A DNA stretch of 64,000 bases, from contig JABLXQ010000004.1 of NCBI GenBank assembly GCA_013178375.1, forward strand, positions 1 through 64,000, read 5' to 3'. This DNA comes from Gammaproteobacteria bacterium (GTDB lineage Bacteria > Pseudomonadota > Gammaproteobacteria > Pseudomonadales > Ketobacteraceae). Positions 42,238-52,700 of the stretch are shown here, piece by piece (the stretch's first letter is position 1; each line of letters starts with the position of its first letter). A program made the translations under genes and the position numbers. Under the pieces are notes generated by a model. That model saw only the letters and a list, made by a program, of their open reading frames with translations, did not search any database and was not told the DNA's origin.

Positions 42238-44157
42238 ATGGCAGGCCGCATTCCCGACGACTTTATCGATGACGTGCTCACCCGCACCGATCTGGTGGAA
42301 CTCATCGACAGCTATGTTCCCCTGAAGCGCACCGGGAAGAACTACGCGGCCTGCTGCCCGTTCCACCAGGAAAAAACACCATCCTTCACCGTTTCCCCCG
42401 ACAAGCAGTTCTATTACTGCTTTGGCTGCGGCGCCAGCGGCAATGCCGTCGGCTTCCTGATGGATTACACCCGCCTCAGTTTTGTCGAGGCACTGGAAGT
42501 GCTGGCCCGCAATCAGGGCCTGGAAATTCCCCGCGACGAAAACGCCAACCAGCAGCGGGAAGACCACCAGCCATTGTTCCGCATACTGGAACAGGCCACC
42601 GATTTCTTCGAACAGCAGCTGCGCAATCCCAAGGTGAAGGAACGCCCCGTCGGCTACCTGAAAAAACGCGGCCTCAGCGGCCAGACCGCCAAGCATTTTC
42701 GCGTCGGCTACGCACCACCGGGCTGGGACAATCTGCTGACGGCCCTGGGCGGCGACGACAAGAAACGCGCCCTGCTGCTGAAAGCCGGCCTGCTGATCGA
42801 AAACGAACAGGGCCGCAATTACGACCGTTTCCGCGACCGCGTCATGTTCCCCATCCGCGACAACCGGGGCCGGGTCATCGCCTTCGGCGGCCGGGTACTG
42901 GGGGATGACAAACCCAAATACCTGAACTCGCCGGAAACACCGGTGTTCCATAAAGGAAGGGAGTTGTACGGCCTGTGGGAAGCGCGCCAGGCCAGCAACA
43001 AGATCAGCCGGTTCGTGATCGTGGAAGGCTACATGGACGTCATCGCGCTGGCGCAGTTCGGCATCACCTACGCCGTGGCCACCCTCGGCACCGCCACCAG
43101 CCAGGAGCATGTTGAAAAGCTGTTCCGCCACAGCGATGAACTGATCTTCTGTTTCGATGGCGACGAAGCCGGCCGCCGCGCCGCCTGGCGGGCCCTGGAA
43201 AACACGCTGGCCACCGTGAAAGATGGGCGCCAGGTGAAATTCCTGCTGCTGCCGGAAGGCGAAGATCCCGACACCCTGGTGCGCAAGGACGGCAAAACCT
43301 ATTTCGAAGGCCTGCTGGACGAGGCCACCGCCCTGTCGGAATTCTTCTTCCAGCATCTGGCGGATGAAGTGGACACTCGCACCATGGACGGCCGCGCCCG
43401 CCTCGCCAGCCTGGCCAAACCCTATCTGGAAAAGCTGCCGCAAGGCGTGTTCCAGCAATTGATGGTGCAACGGCTGGGGGAAATCACCCAGCTGAAGGAC
43501 ATCCGGCTGGACCCGCCCAAACCGGCCAATCCGCCACAACAGGCTCATCAACCAGCAGCGCAGAACGCGGCGGCGGCAACAGGCACTGCCCACGCCGAAC
43601 ACGAATACTTCGGTGACCCGGGCCCGGGTCCGGAGCATTCACCTTCGTTTCCCCAGAATGACAACCCGGCCGGCCATCCCGCCCCCCGGCCACGCCAGCG
43701 CCAGCCCTTGAGCCGGGGCGACAAACCGGCCGGCGCCAAAACCGAACTGTCGCTGGTGGACAGCACCATCCGCATCCTGCTGAACGCCCCGCGCCAGGCA
43801 GCAGGCACTCCCCTGCCAGACGAGCTGCAACAGCTGGATCTGCCACGCATGCCGCTGCTGCTGGAACTGCTGCAATACCTGAAGCAGAAGCCCGACGCTT
43901 CCACCGCCGCCATCCTGGGGCACTGGCAAAACCAGGACGGCGGCGATGCCCTGTTCAACCTGGCGGCACGGGAATTCCTGCTGCCGAATGAAGAGCAATT
44001 TCCGGAACTGGAAGACGCCCTGCGCCGGCTGCGGCTCCAAAAAGTGGAGCAGGATCTGGATCAAATAATCGCCGGGGGAGTCAAAGACAAAGACCGTTTA
44101 AAACAGCTACTACACTTACAGAAAGAACTGTCCAAACAGCCAAATAAATCACCTTAA
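42238..44157 (+). CDS. dnaG: DNA primase
   Basis: A 639-residue primase. The N-terminal CHC2 zinc finger is complete: Cys40, His43, Cys61 and Cys64 in AACCPFHQEKTPSF and YYCFGCGASG. The RNA-polymerase core with TOPRIM follows: IVEGYMDVIALAQ (Glu263) and ELIFCFDGDEAGRRAA (Asp307, Asp309). A Pro/Gln-rich linker (about 425-500) leads to the C-terminal DnaB-helicase-binding domain. It makes RNA primers at the replication fork. Sits in the standard operon, 67 bp after yqeY. Confidence 0.97.
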   Translation: MAGRIPDDFIDDVLTRTDLVELIDSYVPLKRTGKNYAACCPFHQEKTPSFTVSPDKQFYYCFGCGASGNAVGFLMDYTRLSFVEALEVLARNQGLEIPRDENANQQREDHQPLFRILEQATDFFEQQLRNPKVKERPVGYLKKRGLSGQTAKHFRVGYAPPGWDNLLTALGGDDKKRALLLKAGLLIENEQGRNYDRFRDRVMFPIRDNRGRVIAFGGRVLGDDKPKYLNSPETPVFHKGRELYGLWEARQASNKISRFVIVEGYMDVIALAQFGITYAVATLGTATSQEHVEKLFRHSDELIFCFDGDEAGRRAAWRALENTLATVKDGRQVKFLLLPEGEDPDTLVRKDGKTYFEGLLDEATALSEFFFQHLADEVDTRTMDGRARLASLAKPYLEKLPQGVFQQLMVQRLGEITQLKDIRLDPPKPANPPQQAHQPAAQNAAAATGTAHAEHEYFGDPGPGPEHSPSFPQNDNPAGHPAPRPRQRQPLSRGDKPAGAKTELSLVDSTIRILLNAPRQAAGTPLPDELQQLDLPRMPLLLELLQYLKQKPDASTAAILGHWQNQDGGDALFNLAAREFLLPNEEQFPELEDALRRLRLQKVEQDLDQIIAGGVKDKDRLKQLLHLQKELSKQPNKSP

Positions 44158-44196
44158 TTCATTAGTCAAAGCCCAGTGCGGGACCCGGGGATTTTA

Positions 44197-44225
44197 TGGC
44201 AAGGCCATCCCGATGCCTGTATAAT
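44197..44225 (+). promoter_or_regulatory. Candidate internal promoter for rpoD
   Basis: A perfect TATAAT at 44220-44225 with TGGCAA (44197-44202) 17 bp upstream, in the 106-bp dnaG-rpoD gap and 38 bp before the rpoD ATG. The -35 is weak; the perfect -10 is the main evidence. Confidence 0.45.
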
Positions 44226-44263
44226 GCCGCGTTCTTCGCGCACTGGACGGAAATGGGCACCTC

Positions 44264-46141
44264 ATGACGACTGATAAAGAACAGCAAAAGTCTCAGCTCA
44301 AGCAGTTGATTACACGCGGCAAGGAACAAGGTTACCTGACCTATGCGGAAGTGAATGATCACCTGCCCGCCGACATTACCGACCCGGACCAGATCGAAGA
44401 CATCATCGGCATGATCAACGACATGGGTATTCCCGTGCACGAGATTGCACCGGAAACCGATGAGCTGCTGCTGAACGACAATACCGCCACCACCGACGAA
44501 GACGCTGCCGAAGAAGCCGCCGCTGCGCTGGCCTCCGTGGAAAGCGAACCCGGCCGCACCACCGACCCCGTCCGCATGTACATGCGCGAAATGGGCACCG
44601 TCGAACTGCTGACCCGCGAAGGCGAAATCGTCATCGCCAAACGCATCGAGGAAGGCATCCGCCAGGTCATGCACTCACTGGCCTACTGGCCCGGCTGCAT
44701 CCAGACCATTTTGGGCGAATACGAACGCATCCAGGCCAGCGAGGAAAAACGCCTGTCTGAGGTGATCAGCGGCTTTATCGATCCGAACATGTCGGATGTT
44801 CCGGCTGCGGCAGTAGTGGAAGTGGAGCTGGAACTGCCGGAACCGGAAGCCAAAGTGGCCGGTGCCGAGGACGAAGAGGAAGGCGAAGAAGGCGAAGGCA
44901 CCACCGACACGGCCGAGGACAGCAATATCGACCCGGAACTGGCCCGCGCCAATTTCGAGGAACTGGCCAAGCTGCAACAGAAAGCCAACCAGGCCATCAA
45001 CAAGCATGGACGTGAATCCAAGAAAGCCGAAGCCGCTCTGCAGGCCATGGCTGACCTGTTTGTTACCTTCAAGATCGTACCGCGCATGTTCGAAGAAATG
45101 GTGCGGCAGATCCGTGGCACCCTGGACAGCATTCGCACCAACGAACGCCAGATCATGAACCAGTGCATTCGCCTAGCGAAAATGCCGCGCAAGAATTTCA
45201 TCAAGAGCTTCCCCGGCAACGAAGTGAATCTGGAGTGGATCGACAGCCACATCAAGTCGAACAAGCCCTATTCCGCCGCGCTGGAAAACGTCAAGCCGGA
45301 AGTGTTGCGCGCGCAGCGCCGGATCATGGCACTGGAAGAACAGATCGGCCTGAGCATCCCGGACATCAAGGAAGTGAACCGCCGTCTGTCCATCGGTGAA
45401 GCGAAAGCCCGCCGCGCCAAGAAAGAAATGGTGGAAGCCAACCTGCGTCTGGTTATTTCCATCGCGAAAAAATATACCAACCGTGGCCTGCAGTTCCTCG
45501 ACCTGATCCAGGAAGGCAACATCGGCCTGATGAAAGCGGTCGATAAATTCGAATACCGCCGCGGCTACAAGTTCTCGACCTACGCCACTTGGTGGATTCG
45601 GCAGGCCATCACCCGCTCCATCGCGGATCAGGCACGCACCATCCGTATTCCGGTGCACATGATCGAGACCATCAACAAGCTGAACCGCGTGTCGCGGCAG
45701 ATGCTGCAGGAGATGGGCCGCGAGCCGACGCCGGAAGAACTGGGCGTACGCCTGGAAATGCCGGAAGACAAGGTGCGCAAGGTGCTGAAAATCGCCAAGG
45801 AACCCATCTCGATGGAAACCCCGATCGGCGACGACGAAGATTCGCATCTGGGGGATTTCATCGAGGACAACACCATCGAGTCCCCGATCGAATCCGCCAC
45901 CATCGAAGGTCTGCGTGAAGCGACCCGCGCCGTATTGGCGGGCCTGACTGCACGGGAAGCAAAGGTGCTGAGCATGCGCTTCGGTATCGACATGAATACC
46001 GACCACACGCTGGAAGAAGTGGGCAAGCAGTTCGATGTGACCCGGGAACGGATTCGTCAGATAGAAGCCAAGGCACTGCGCAAACTGCGCCACCCCAGCC
46101 GTTCCGAACACCTGCGCAGTTTCCTAGACAGCGAAACCTGA
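44264..46141 (+). CDS. rpoD: RNA polymerase primary sigma factor RpoD (sigma-70)
   Basis: A 625-residue primary sigma factor. Region 1.1 occupies the N-terminus ([20 protein letters not shown]), 1.2 follows [20 protein letters not shown], then a long acidic non-conserved region (about 190-225). Regions 2.1-2.4 are [20 protein letters not shown], then [20 protein letters not shown]. Region 3 and region 4.2 ([20 protein letters not shown]) follow. All DNA-binding blocks are intact. Last gene of the macromolecular-synthesis operon. Confidence 0.98.
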   Translation: MTTDKEQQKSQLKQLITRGKEQGYLTYAEVNDHLPADITDPDQIEDIIGMINDMGIPVHEIAPETDELLLNDNTATTDEDAAEEAAAALASVESEPGRTTDPVRMYMREMGTVELLTREGEIVIAKRIEEGIRQVMHSLAYWPGCIQTILGEYERIQASEEKRLSEVISGFIDPNMSDVPAAAVVEVELELPEPEAKVAGAEDEEEGEEGEGTTDTAEDSNIDPELARANFEELAKLQQKANQAINKHGRESKKAEAALQAMADLFVTFKIVPRMFEEMVRQIRGTLDSIRTNERQIMNQCIRLAKMPRKNFIKSFPGNEVNLEWIDSHIKSNKPYSAALENVKPEVLRAQRRIMALEEQIGLSIPDIKEVNRRLSIGEAKARRAKKEMVEANLRLVISIAKKYTNRGLQFLDLIQEGNIGLMKAVDKFEYRRGYKFSTYATWWIRQAITRSIADQARTIRIPVHMIETINKLNRVSRQMLQEMGREPTPEELGVRLEMPEDKVRKVLKIAKEPISMETPIGDDEDSHLGDFIEDNTIESPIESATIEGLREATRAVLAGLTAREAKVLSMRFGIDMNTDHTLEEVGKQFDVTRERIRQIEAKALRKLRHPSRSEHLRSFLDSET

Positions 46142-46161
46142 TCAGGCACTCCTCTCCTGCA

Positions 46162-46210
46162 AGTGGCGCCGGTTACCCAAGCACTTTATAATCGGCGCCA
46201 CTCTCCAGTT
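46162..46210 (+). terminator. rpoD terminator whose loop carries the tRNA promoter -10
   Basis: Stem AGTGGCGCC (46162-46170) / GGCGCCACT (46194-46202) followed by CTCCAGTTTT. The 23-nt loop contains a perfect TATAAT at 46187-46192, about 28 bp before the mature tRNA 5' end, which is the probable -10 of the tRNA gene. The signals for ending rpoD and starting the tRNA are therefore interleaved. Confidence 0.65.
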
Positions 46211-46219
46211 TTCATTTCA

Positions 46220-46296
46220 GGGCCTTTAGCTCAGTTGGTTAGAGCGCGCGACTCATAATCGCTCGGTCCCCGGTTCAAGTCCGGGAAGGCCCACCA
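46220..46296 (+). tRNA. ileX: tRNA-Ile2 (CAU anticodon, lysidine type)
   Basis: A 77-nt cloverleaf with encoded CCA. Acceptor GGGCCTT (46220-46226) pairs with AAGGCCC (46286-46292); anticodon loop CTCATAA; T arm CCCGG-TTCAAGT-CCGGG. The CAU anticodon could be Met or Ile2. The C4-G69 and C5-G68 pairs that TilS recognises are present, the anticodon stem GCGA/TCGC matches E. coli Ile2, and ileX lies next to rpoD in E. coli as well. TilS would convert C34 to lysidine so that it reads AUA. Confidence 0.9.
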
Positions 46297-46789
46297 TCTT
46301 CCGCTCCCGCGCACCGTTTTTACTCATCCCGCCCTTTCTCGGCGCGTTTGATACGCCAGACCACCTGCCCCTCCCCAAAAAAAATTTGCCCACGATTTTC
46401 TGGATTGAAAATTGCTTTGCAAAAGTAGCAGCTCATTTTTTTGCGCCGACTCACACGCTGATTGGTGCGTTCTTCCATCAGGGGCGTCACGGGAATTCAG
46501 CACGAAGCCGGCATCTGCAGATGCTGGAACCACACGATAAAGTCTGAACAAAATGAGCAGGTTATTGCGGAATGAATTGTTTGTCTGCGACTGGCGGACG
46601 ATGCGCGGCGAAATAGCCATTGCACGGCGATAACGCCACTGGCAATGGATTCTTTTAGCGGCATTCAGACAATCAACGCCAGCAAACAGATGTGTTTTGA
46701 TGCACTGCCTGCACTTTTTTGTTGCTGCGAATAGTCAACAAATTCTTGGGACTGTTTTTTCACAACAACTGTTGGGACGACTAGCCGCC
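46297..46789. other. 493-bp region without a supported gene
   Basis: Between the tRNA and the large secreted protein gene. It is more AT-rich than its surroundings, with homopolymer runs (A8 near 46377, T7 near 46437). Frames across it have no ribosome-binding site or recognisable product. It should contain the promoter of the following gene, but no clear hexamer pair is visible. Confidence 0.5.
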
Positions 46790-49700
46790 ATGCGTGTATT
46801 GCGTGTATGTAGTCAGCTGCGATTCTCGATCTGTCTGGTATTCTGCTGCGTTGCACCACTTGCGACGGCCTTGCCGACAGGATTCCAGAACGAACTGGTG
46901 GTTTCTGGTATCGATCAACCTGTCTATCTGGCGCAACTGCCGGATGGACGCATGCTGGTGCTTTCCAAACTGGGCACCATTTATATTTTCAATCCCGCCC
47001 AGGTTCCGGCACAGCTTTCGACGTATCTGACATTGACCAGTGTGGACACCGCCGGCGAGCGCGGCTTGACGTCCATCGCGATTGATCCCGATTTCGCTAT
47101 TTCCGGCGCGGTCTACATCTATTACACCAATCTGGCGGCCAAGCGAAACCGGATTTCCCGGTTCATTCAAACCGGCAACACGGCAGATCCGTCGAGTGAG
47201 GTGGTCATATGGCAGAACAGCGAAGAGGTTTCTGACTGCTGCCACTATGGCGGCGGGCTTCAGTTTGGTCCGGACGGCAAATTGTATCTCACCACCGGCG
47301 AGGAATTTGACGGCGATCAGGCGCAGGATATGACGCGCGCCGGTGGCAAAATCATTCGCATCAACAAGGATGGCTCGATTCCAACGGACAACCCCTTTAT
47401 CGATGGCCCGGGCGGAAACCTGGACGAGATCTGGGCCTTCGGATTGCGCAATCCCTATCGCGCGCATTGGGATCTGGTGAGAAACCGGATGTACATCAGT
47501 GAAGTGGGCGGCAACGTCCAGTCCACTGCGCGGGAAGATATTCATCTGGGGCGTGCCGGCGCCAATTTCGGCTGGCCTTTTTGCGAAGGGATTTGCGGCA
47601 ATCCCGCATGGGATGATCCGATCTTCAGTTACGGACATACCGGCGGCACACCCAACGGCGGCGCGGTAACGGCAGGCACTGTTTATCGCGGCAACCTGTT
47701 TCCCGCTGTCTACAATGAAGCATTTTTCTTTGCCGACTACGTGCTCGGCTTCATCCGTTATCTGACATTCGACGCCAGCGGCAATCTGACCGGCAACTAC
47801 GACTTCGCCACGGCCAGTGATGATCTGGGAGCGCCGGTGCATGTCATCAGCGGAGCCGATGGCGCCCTGTATTACGCCAATTACTACGGCTCTGTGCACC
47901 GGATTGTGTACAGCTCCGGCAACCAGGCTCCGTCGATTACCGCAGTAAACGCCAGTGCGACAGAAGGCGGCGTGCCCCTGTCAGTGAATTTCACCGCTTC
48001 GGCCTTCGACCTGGAAGGCGATCCCCTCACCTACTCCTGGTCGTTTGGCAATGGCGATACCGGGCAGGGTCAGTCGGTCAACTACATCTATGGCACCGAA
48101 GGATCGTTCAATGCCTATGTGCAGGTTTCCGATGGCGATCGTTCGGTGATTTCACCGCTGTTGAACATACAGGCGGGCCAGCGCCCCATCATCAATATTG
48201 TCAGCCCCGCCGACGGCGATAAATTCAGGGCGGGCGAGGTGATCGATTTTATCGGCACGGCCACCGATCCCGATGGAAATCTGAGTGAGAGCTCATATGA
48301 ATGGAGCATTGATTTCATCCACAACGCACACACACATCCCACGCTGGCCGGATACAGCGGCAGCACCGGACAATTCCCCATTAATACCGCCGGGCATGAT
48401 TATCACGACAATACGGCTTACCGACTGACGCTCAAGGTCACGGATGCTGACGGCCTGGTGTCCACCGACACGGTCACTGTCTATCCGGACAAGGTCAATT
48501 TGAATATCACCGCATCACCCGCAGGCATTCCCGTTTATATCGATGGCATTCCACTGACGACGCCCTTTGTGTACGACACGCTGATCGGCTTCAGTCATGT
48601 TATTTCCGTACCGCAATCCTACTGTCTGAATGGCCAGAGTTATGCCTTTACCGGTTGGGCCAGTGGCGGCGCGGCTACGCATCCCATCACGGTGCCGGCG
48701 TCGGATTATGCCGATACTGCGCTTTATCAGGATCAGGGTGCCTGTCTGGACGTTCCCGCCAGCGGTCTGGTATTCCGGGTGGAAGGCACCACGGGCGTGC
48801 AGGCATCGGGCGGAATTGTGTCCGGCTGGCTGGATCAATCCGGGCGTGGCAATCACCTGACGGCGGTTGGCAATCCGACGGTGATTTCCGGTGGCCTGAA
48901 TGGCAAGAACGTGATCGATTTCGATGGGTCGGTGGACTACCTGTACCGCACCACAACGCTGAACGGCCTGCCGGTCGGCAGCCAGAACCGGACCATGATC
49001 CTGCTGGCGAACTACCGGGGTGTGGGTTGGGGCGGCGTGGCCTATGGCGATACCAGCTGCAACCACGCCTTTGGATTGGGCGTGGACTCGCAAGGCCGTA
49101 TGGGTGTGGAGAACTGGTGTAACTTTGCCAACACCACGCAGAACGTGGTGGGCGGCGGCTGGATTCTGCAAACGGCCGTGCTGTCCAATAATCAGGTGAA
49201 GCACTACAAAAATGCGGACCAGGTGGGAACGTTCAGCCGCACCTTCGACACTCAACTGACACGGCTGGCGCTAGGCGCCAATCTGGATACCGTGCGCAAG
49301 ATGAACATGCAGATTGCCGCCATGTTCATTTATGACCGGGCTCTGTCCACAAGTGAACTGACAGCGGTGCGCCAATATATCCAGCAAACCTATTCCGTCA
49401 ATGTTGGCGGCGGTAACAACATCGCTCCGATCACTCAGAACGACGCTGCCAGTGTGCAACAAGGCGGCTCAACCACCATCGACATCCTGGCGAACGACAG
49501 CGATTCCGATGGCACGTTGGTGGCAAGCACCGTGTCGATACTCACGCAACCTGCCCACGGCACGATCAGCGTCGATCCTGGTACTGGCGTGGTGAACTAT
49601 CTGCACGATGGCAACGGGTCTGCTCCGGACAGTTTCACCTACAACGTCAGGGACAACGGCAACCTGCTCTCGAACACGGCCACCGTAAACCTCTCGGTGA

Positions 49701-52700
49701 TCAGCACCGACCCAGTGGCGCCGGTGGCCGGCAACGATGCTGACACGGTGTTCAAGGGCGCCTACAAGATCATCAACGTTCTGGCCAACGATGGCGACAT
49801 CAACAGCAATCTGAATCCGGGCAGCGTGCAGATCGTCGGCAATCCCAGCGCGGGCAGCGTCAGCGTAAATACCACCACCGGGGCGGTAACCTACACCCAC
49901 AACGGCAGCAGCGGCAGCAGCGACAGCTTCACCTACCAGGTATCCGATCAGAGCGGCCTGGTATCGAACGTTGCCACCGTGACGCTGACGATCCTGGATT
50001 CCAGCAGTGTGGTGCCGAGCGCGGGGCTGGTATTGCGGCTGGAGGCGGACCAGGGTGTATCCACTTCCGGCGGCATCGTCACCGGCTGGAGCGATCTATC
50101 GGGCATGGGGAATGATCTGCATCAGGTGACGGGCGATCCTGCCCTGCTGTCATCCAGCCTGAACGGCCACGCGGTGGTGGATTTCGACGGCGGCGGTGAC
50201 GAATTGCGTCGCACCCAGACACTGAACGGCCTGCGCGCCGGCAGTGCCGACCGCACCCTGCTGCTGGTGGTCAACTACCGCGGCAACGGTTACGGCGGCT
50301 TTGCCTATGGCAATCCTTCCTGCCATCAGACGTTCGGTCTGGGTGTCACGCCCACCGGCAAGCTGATGGGGCAGATGTGGTGCAGCAGCGACATGATCAG
50401 CACCATCACCGGTACCGGCGCCGGCTGGATGGTGCAGGCCCTGGTGGTGTCGGGTGGCGCGGTAACGCATTACAAGGATGGCACTGCCATCGGCACAGAC
50501 CAGAAGGTGCTCAACACGGTACTGAATCGCATCGTCATGGGCGCCGAACTCGACGGCACTCCGCAAGTGAATATGCAGGTGGCGGCGGCCTATATTTATG
50601 ACCGCGCCCTGTCACCCACGGAGCTGGCCAACGCCCAGACCCAGCTGCATGCCTACTACCTTGCAGCCGCAACCCCGCAAGCACCGATCACACAGAACGA
50701 CACTGCCAGTGTGGTGCAGGGTGGCACGGTGCTGGTCAACGTCCTGGCCAATGACAGCGACGCCGATGACGATCTGGATGCCGGCAGCGTCACCATTGCC
50801 ACGCTTCCGGCCCACGGCAGTGTCAGTGTCGATTCCGTCACGGGGGCGGTGACCTACCTGCACGACGGCAGCTCCAGCGCCACGGACAGCTTTACCTACC
50901 AGGTATCGGACCTGGGCGGCCGGACATCCAGTGTGGCAACGGTATCCATCGCGGTGAGCAGCAGCGGCATGCCAAGCGCCGGACTGGTGATGCGGCTGGA
51001 GGCCGACCAGGGTGTCAGCGCCACCGAAGGCTATGTGACCGGCTGGAACGACCTTTCCGGCAGCGGCAACCACCTCACCCAGGTGACAGGCAATCCGCGC
51101 TGGCTGGTGAACGCACTCAACGGCCACGCCGTGGTGGATTTCGACGGCAGCGGCGATGAACTGCGCCGCGCGGCGAATCTGACCGCTCTGCCGGCAGGCA
51201 GCGCCAACCGCACCATGCTGCTAGTCGCAAATTATCGTGGCACCGGCTACGGCGGATTCACCTATGGCCAGTCGGCCTGCAATCAAACGTTCGGACTGGG
51301 AGTGACACCCGCCGGCAACCTGATGGTGCAGGGCTGGTGCAACGACTATCCGAGCACCACGCTGGGCACTGGCACTGGCTGGATAGTGCAGGCCGTTGTG
51401 GTGTCCGGCGGCGCCATCACCCACTACAGGGACGGCACTGTCATCGGCACGGCCCAGAAAAATTTCAACACGGTGCTGAACCGCATTGTGCTGGGCGCGG
51501 AAATCGATGGAGCGCCACAAGTGAACATGCAGGTGGCGGCGGCGTATATCTATGATCGCGCGTTGACGTCCACCGAAATTGCAAGCGCCCAGACGCAGCT
51601 GCGTTCCTACTATCTGGAGGCGGCCAGCTCGCAGCCACCGCAGGCACAAAATGACACCGTGGATGTGGTTCAAGGCAACACAGTGGCAATCAATGTGCTG
51701 GCCAATGACAGCGACGCCGACGGCACGCTGGCGGCCAGCACCGTCACCATCGTGCAAGCACCCGTCAACGGCGTGGCCACGGTGGACGCTGCCACCGGCA
51801 TCATTTCCTACAGCCATGGAGGCGCCTCCACGATTCCCGATTCTTTCACCTACAGCGTGCAGGATAATGCGGGCCTGACCTCCAACACCGCCACCGTCAG
51901 TGTCGGTGTGTTGATTCCCAACGCGGTGGTGAACATCACATCGCCCTACTCGGGGCAGACCATCAGCGGCCCCACTGTGGTGGTGACCTACCAGCTTTCC
52001 GGCACCGATTATGATCACCTGCATCTGAGCATTGATGGGCTGGGCCACAATACCATTCGGGATCTCACCGGCACCTTTACCTTTACGGATGTGGCACCGG
52101 GAACACACACCATCACAGCGCAGCTGGTGAATTCGGCGCATCAACCGCTGGTTACCGACGCTGCGGTGGACGACGTGACGTTCAACGTTGTCTATGCCGC
52201 CGCGGCGCCTGTCGCGGTCAATGATGCGGCAGCGGTGGCGCAGTCCGGCAGCACACTGATTGATGTTCTTGCCAATGACAGCGACATCAACGCCAACCTG
52301 GATCCTGCCAGCGTGGAAATTGTCAGCTCACCAGGTTCAGGCAGTGTCAGCGTCGATCCAGTGACGGGAGCGGTAACCTACCAGCACAACGGCAGCGCCG
52401 GCGCGACGGACAGTTTCACCTATCGGGTCCATGATCTGGATGCGCTGATATCCAATATCGCGACGGTTTCGATTACGGTGGCGAGTGACGATGCTGTTCC
52501 TGCTGCAGGACTGGTGATGCGGCTTGAGGCCGACCAGGGTGTCAGCGTCACGTCGGGCATCGTCACTGGCTGGAGCGATTTGTCGGGCAAGGGCAATGGT
52601 CTGAATCTGGTGTCTGGCGCGCCGCTGCTGCTGGCGAACGGCCCCAACGGTCACGCGGCAGTGGATTTCGACGGCGTGGGTGACATGCTGCAGCGCACCG

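Noticed and set aside
42151-43638. 495-codon minus-strand frame opposite dnaG
   Set aside because: Antisense shadow; the zinc finger and TOPRIM motifs are in the plus-strand frame.
46220-46296. Reading the CAU tRNA as elongator tRNA-Met
   Set aside because: The acceptor stem has C4-G69 and C5-G68 and the anticodon stem matches Ile2; the position beside rpoD also fits ileX.
46324-46620. 98-codon minus-strand frame after the tRNA
   Set aside because: No ribosome-binding site, no recognisable features, crosses poly-A/T runs.
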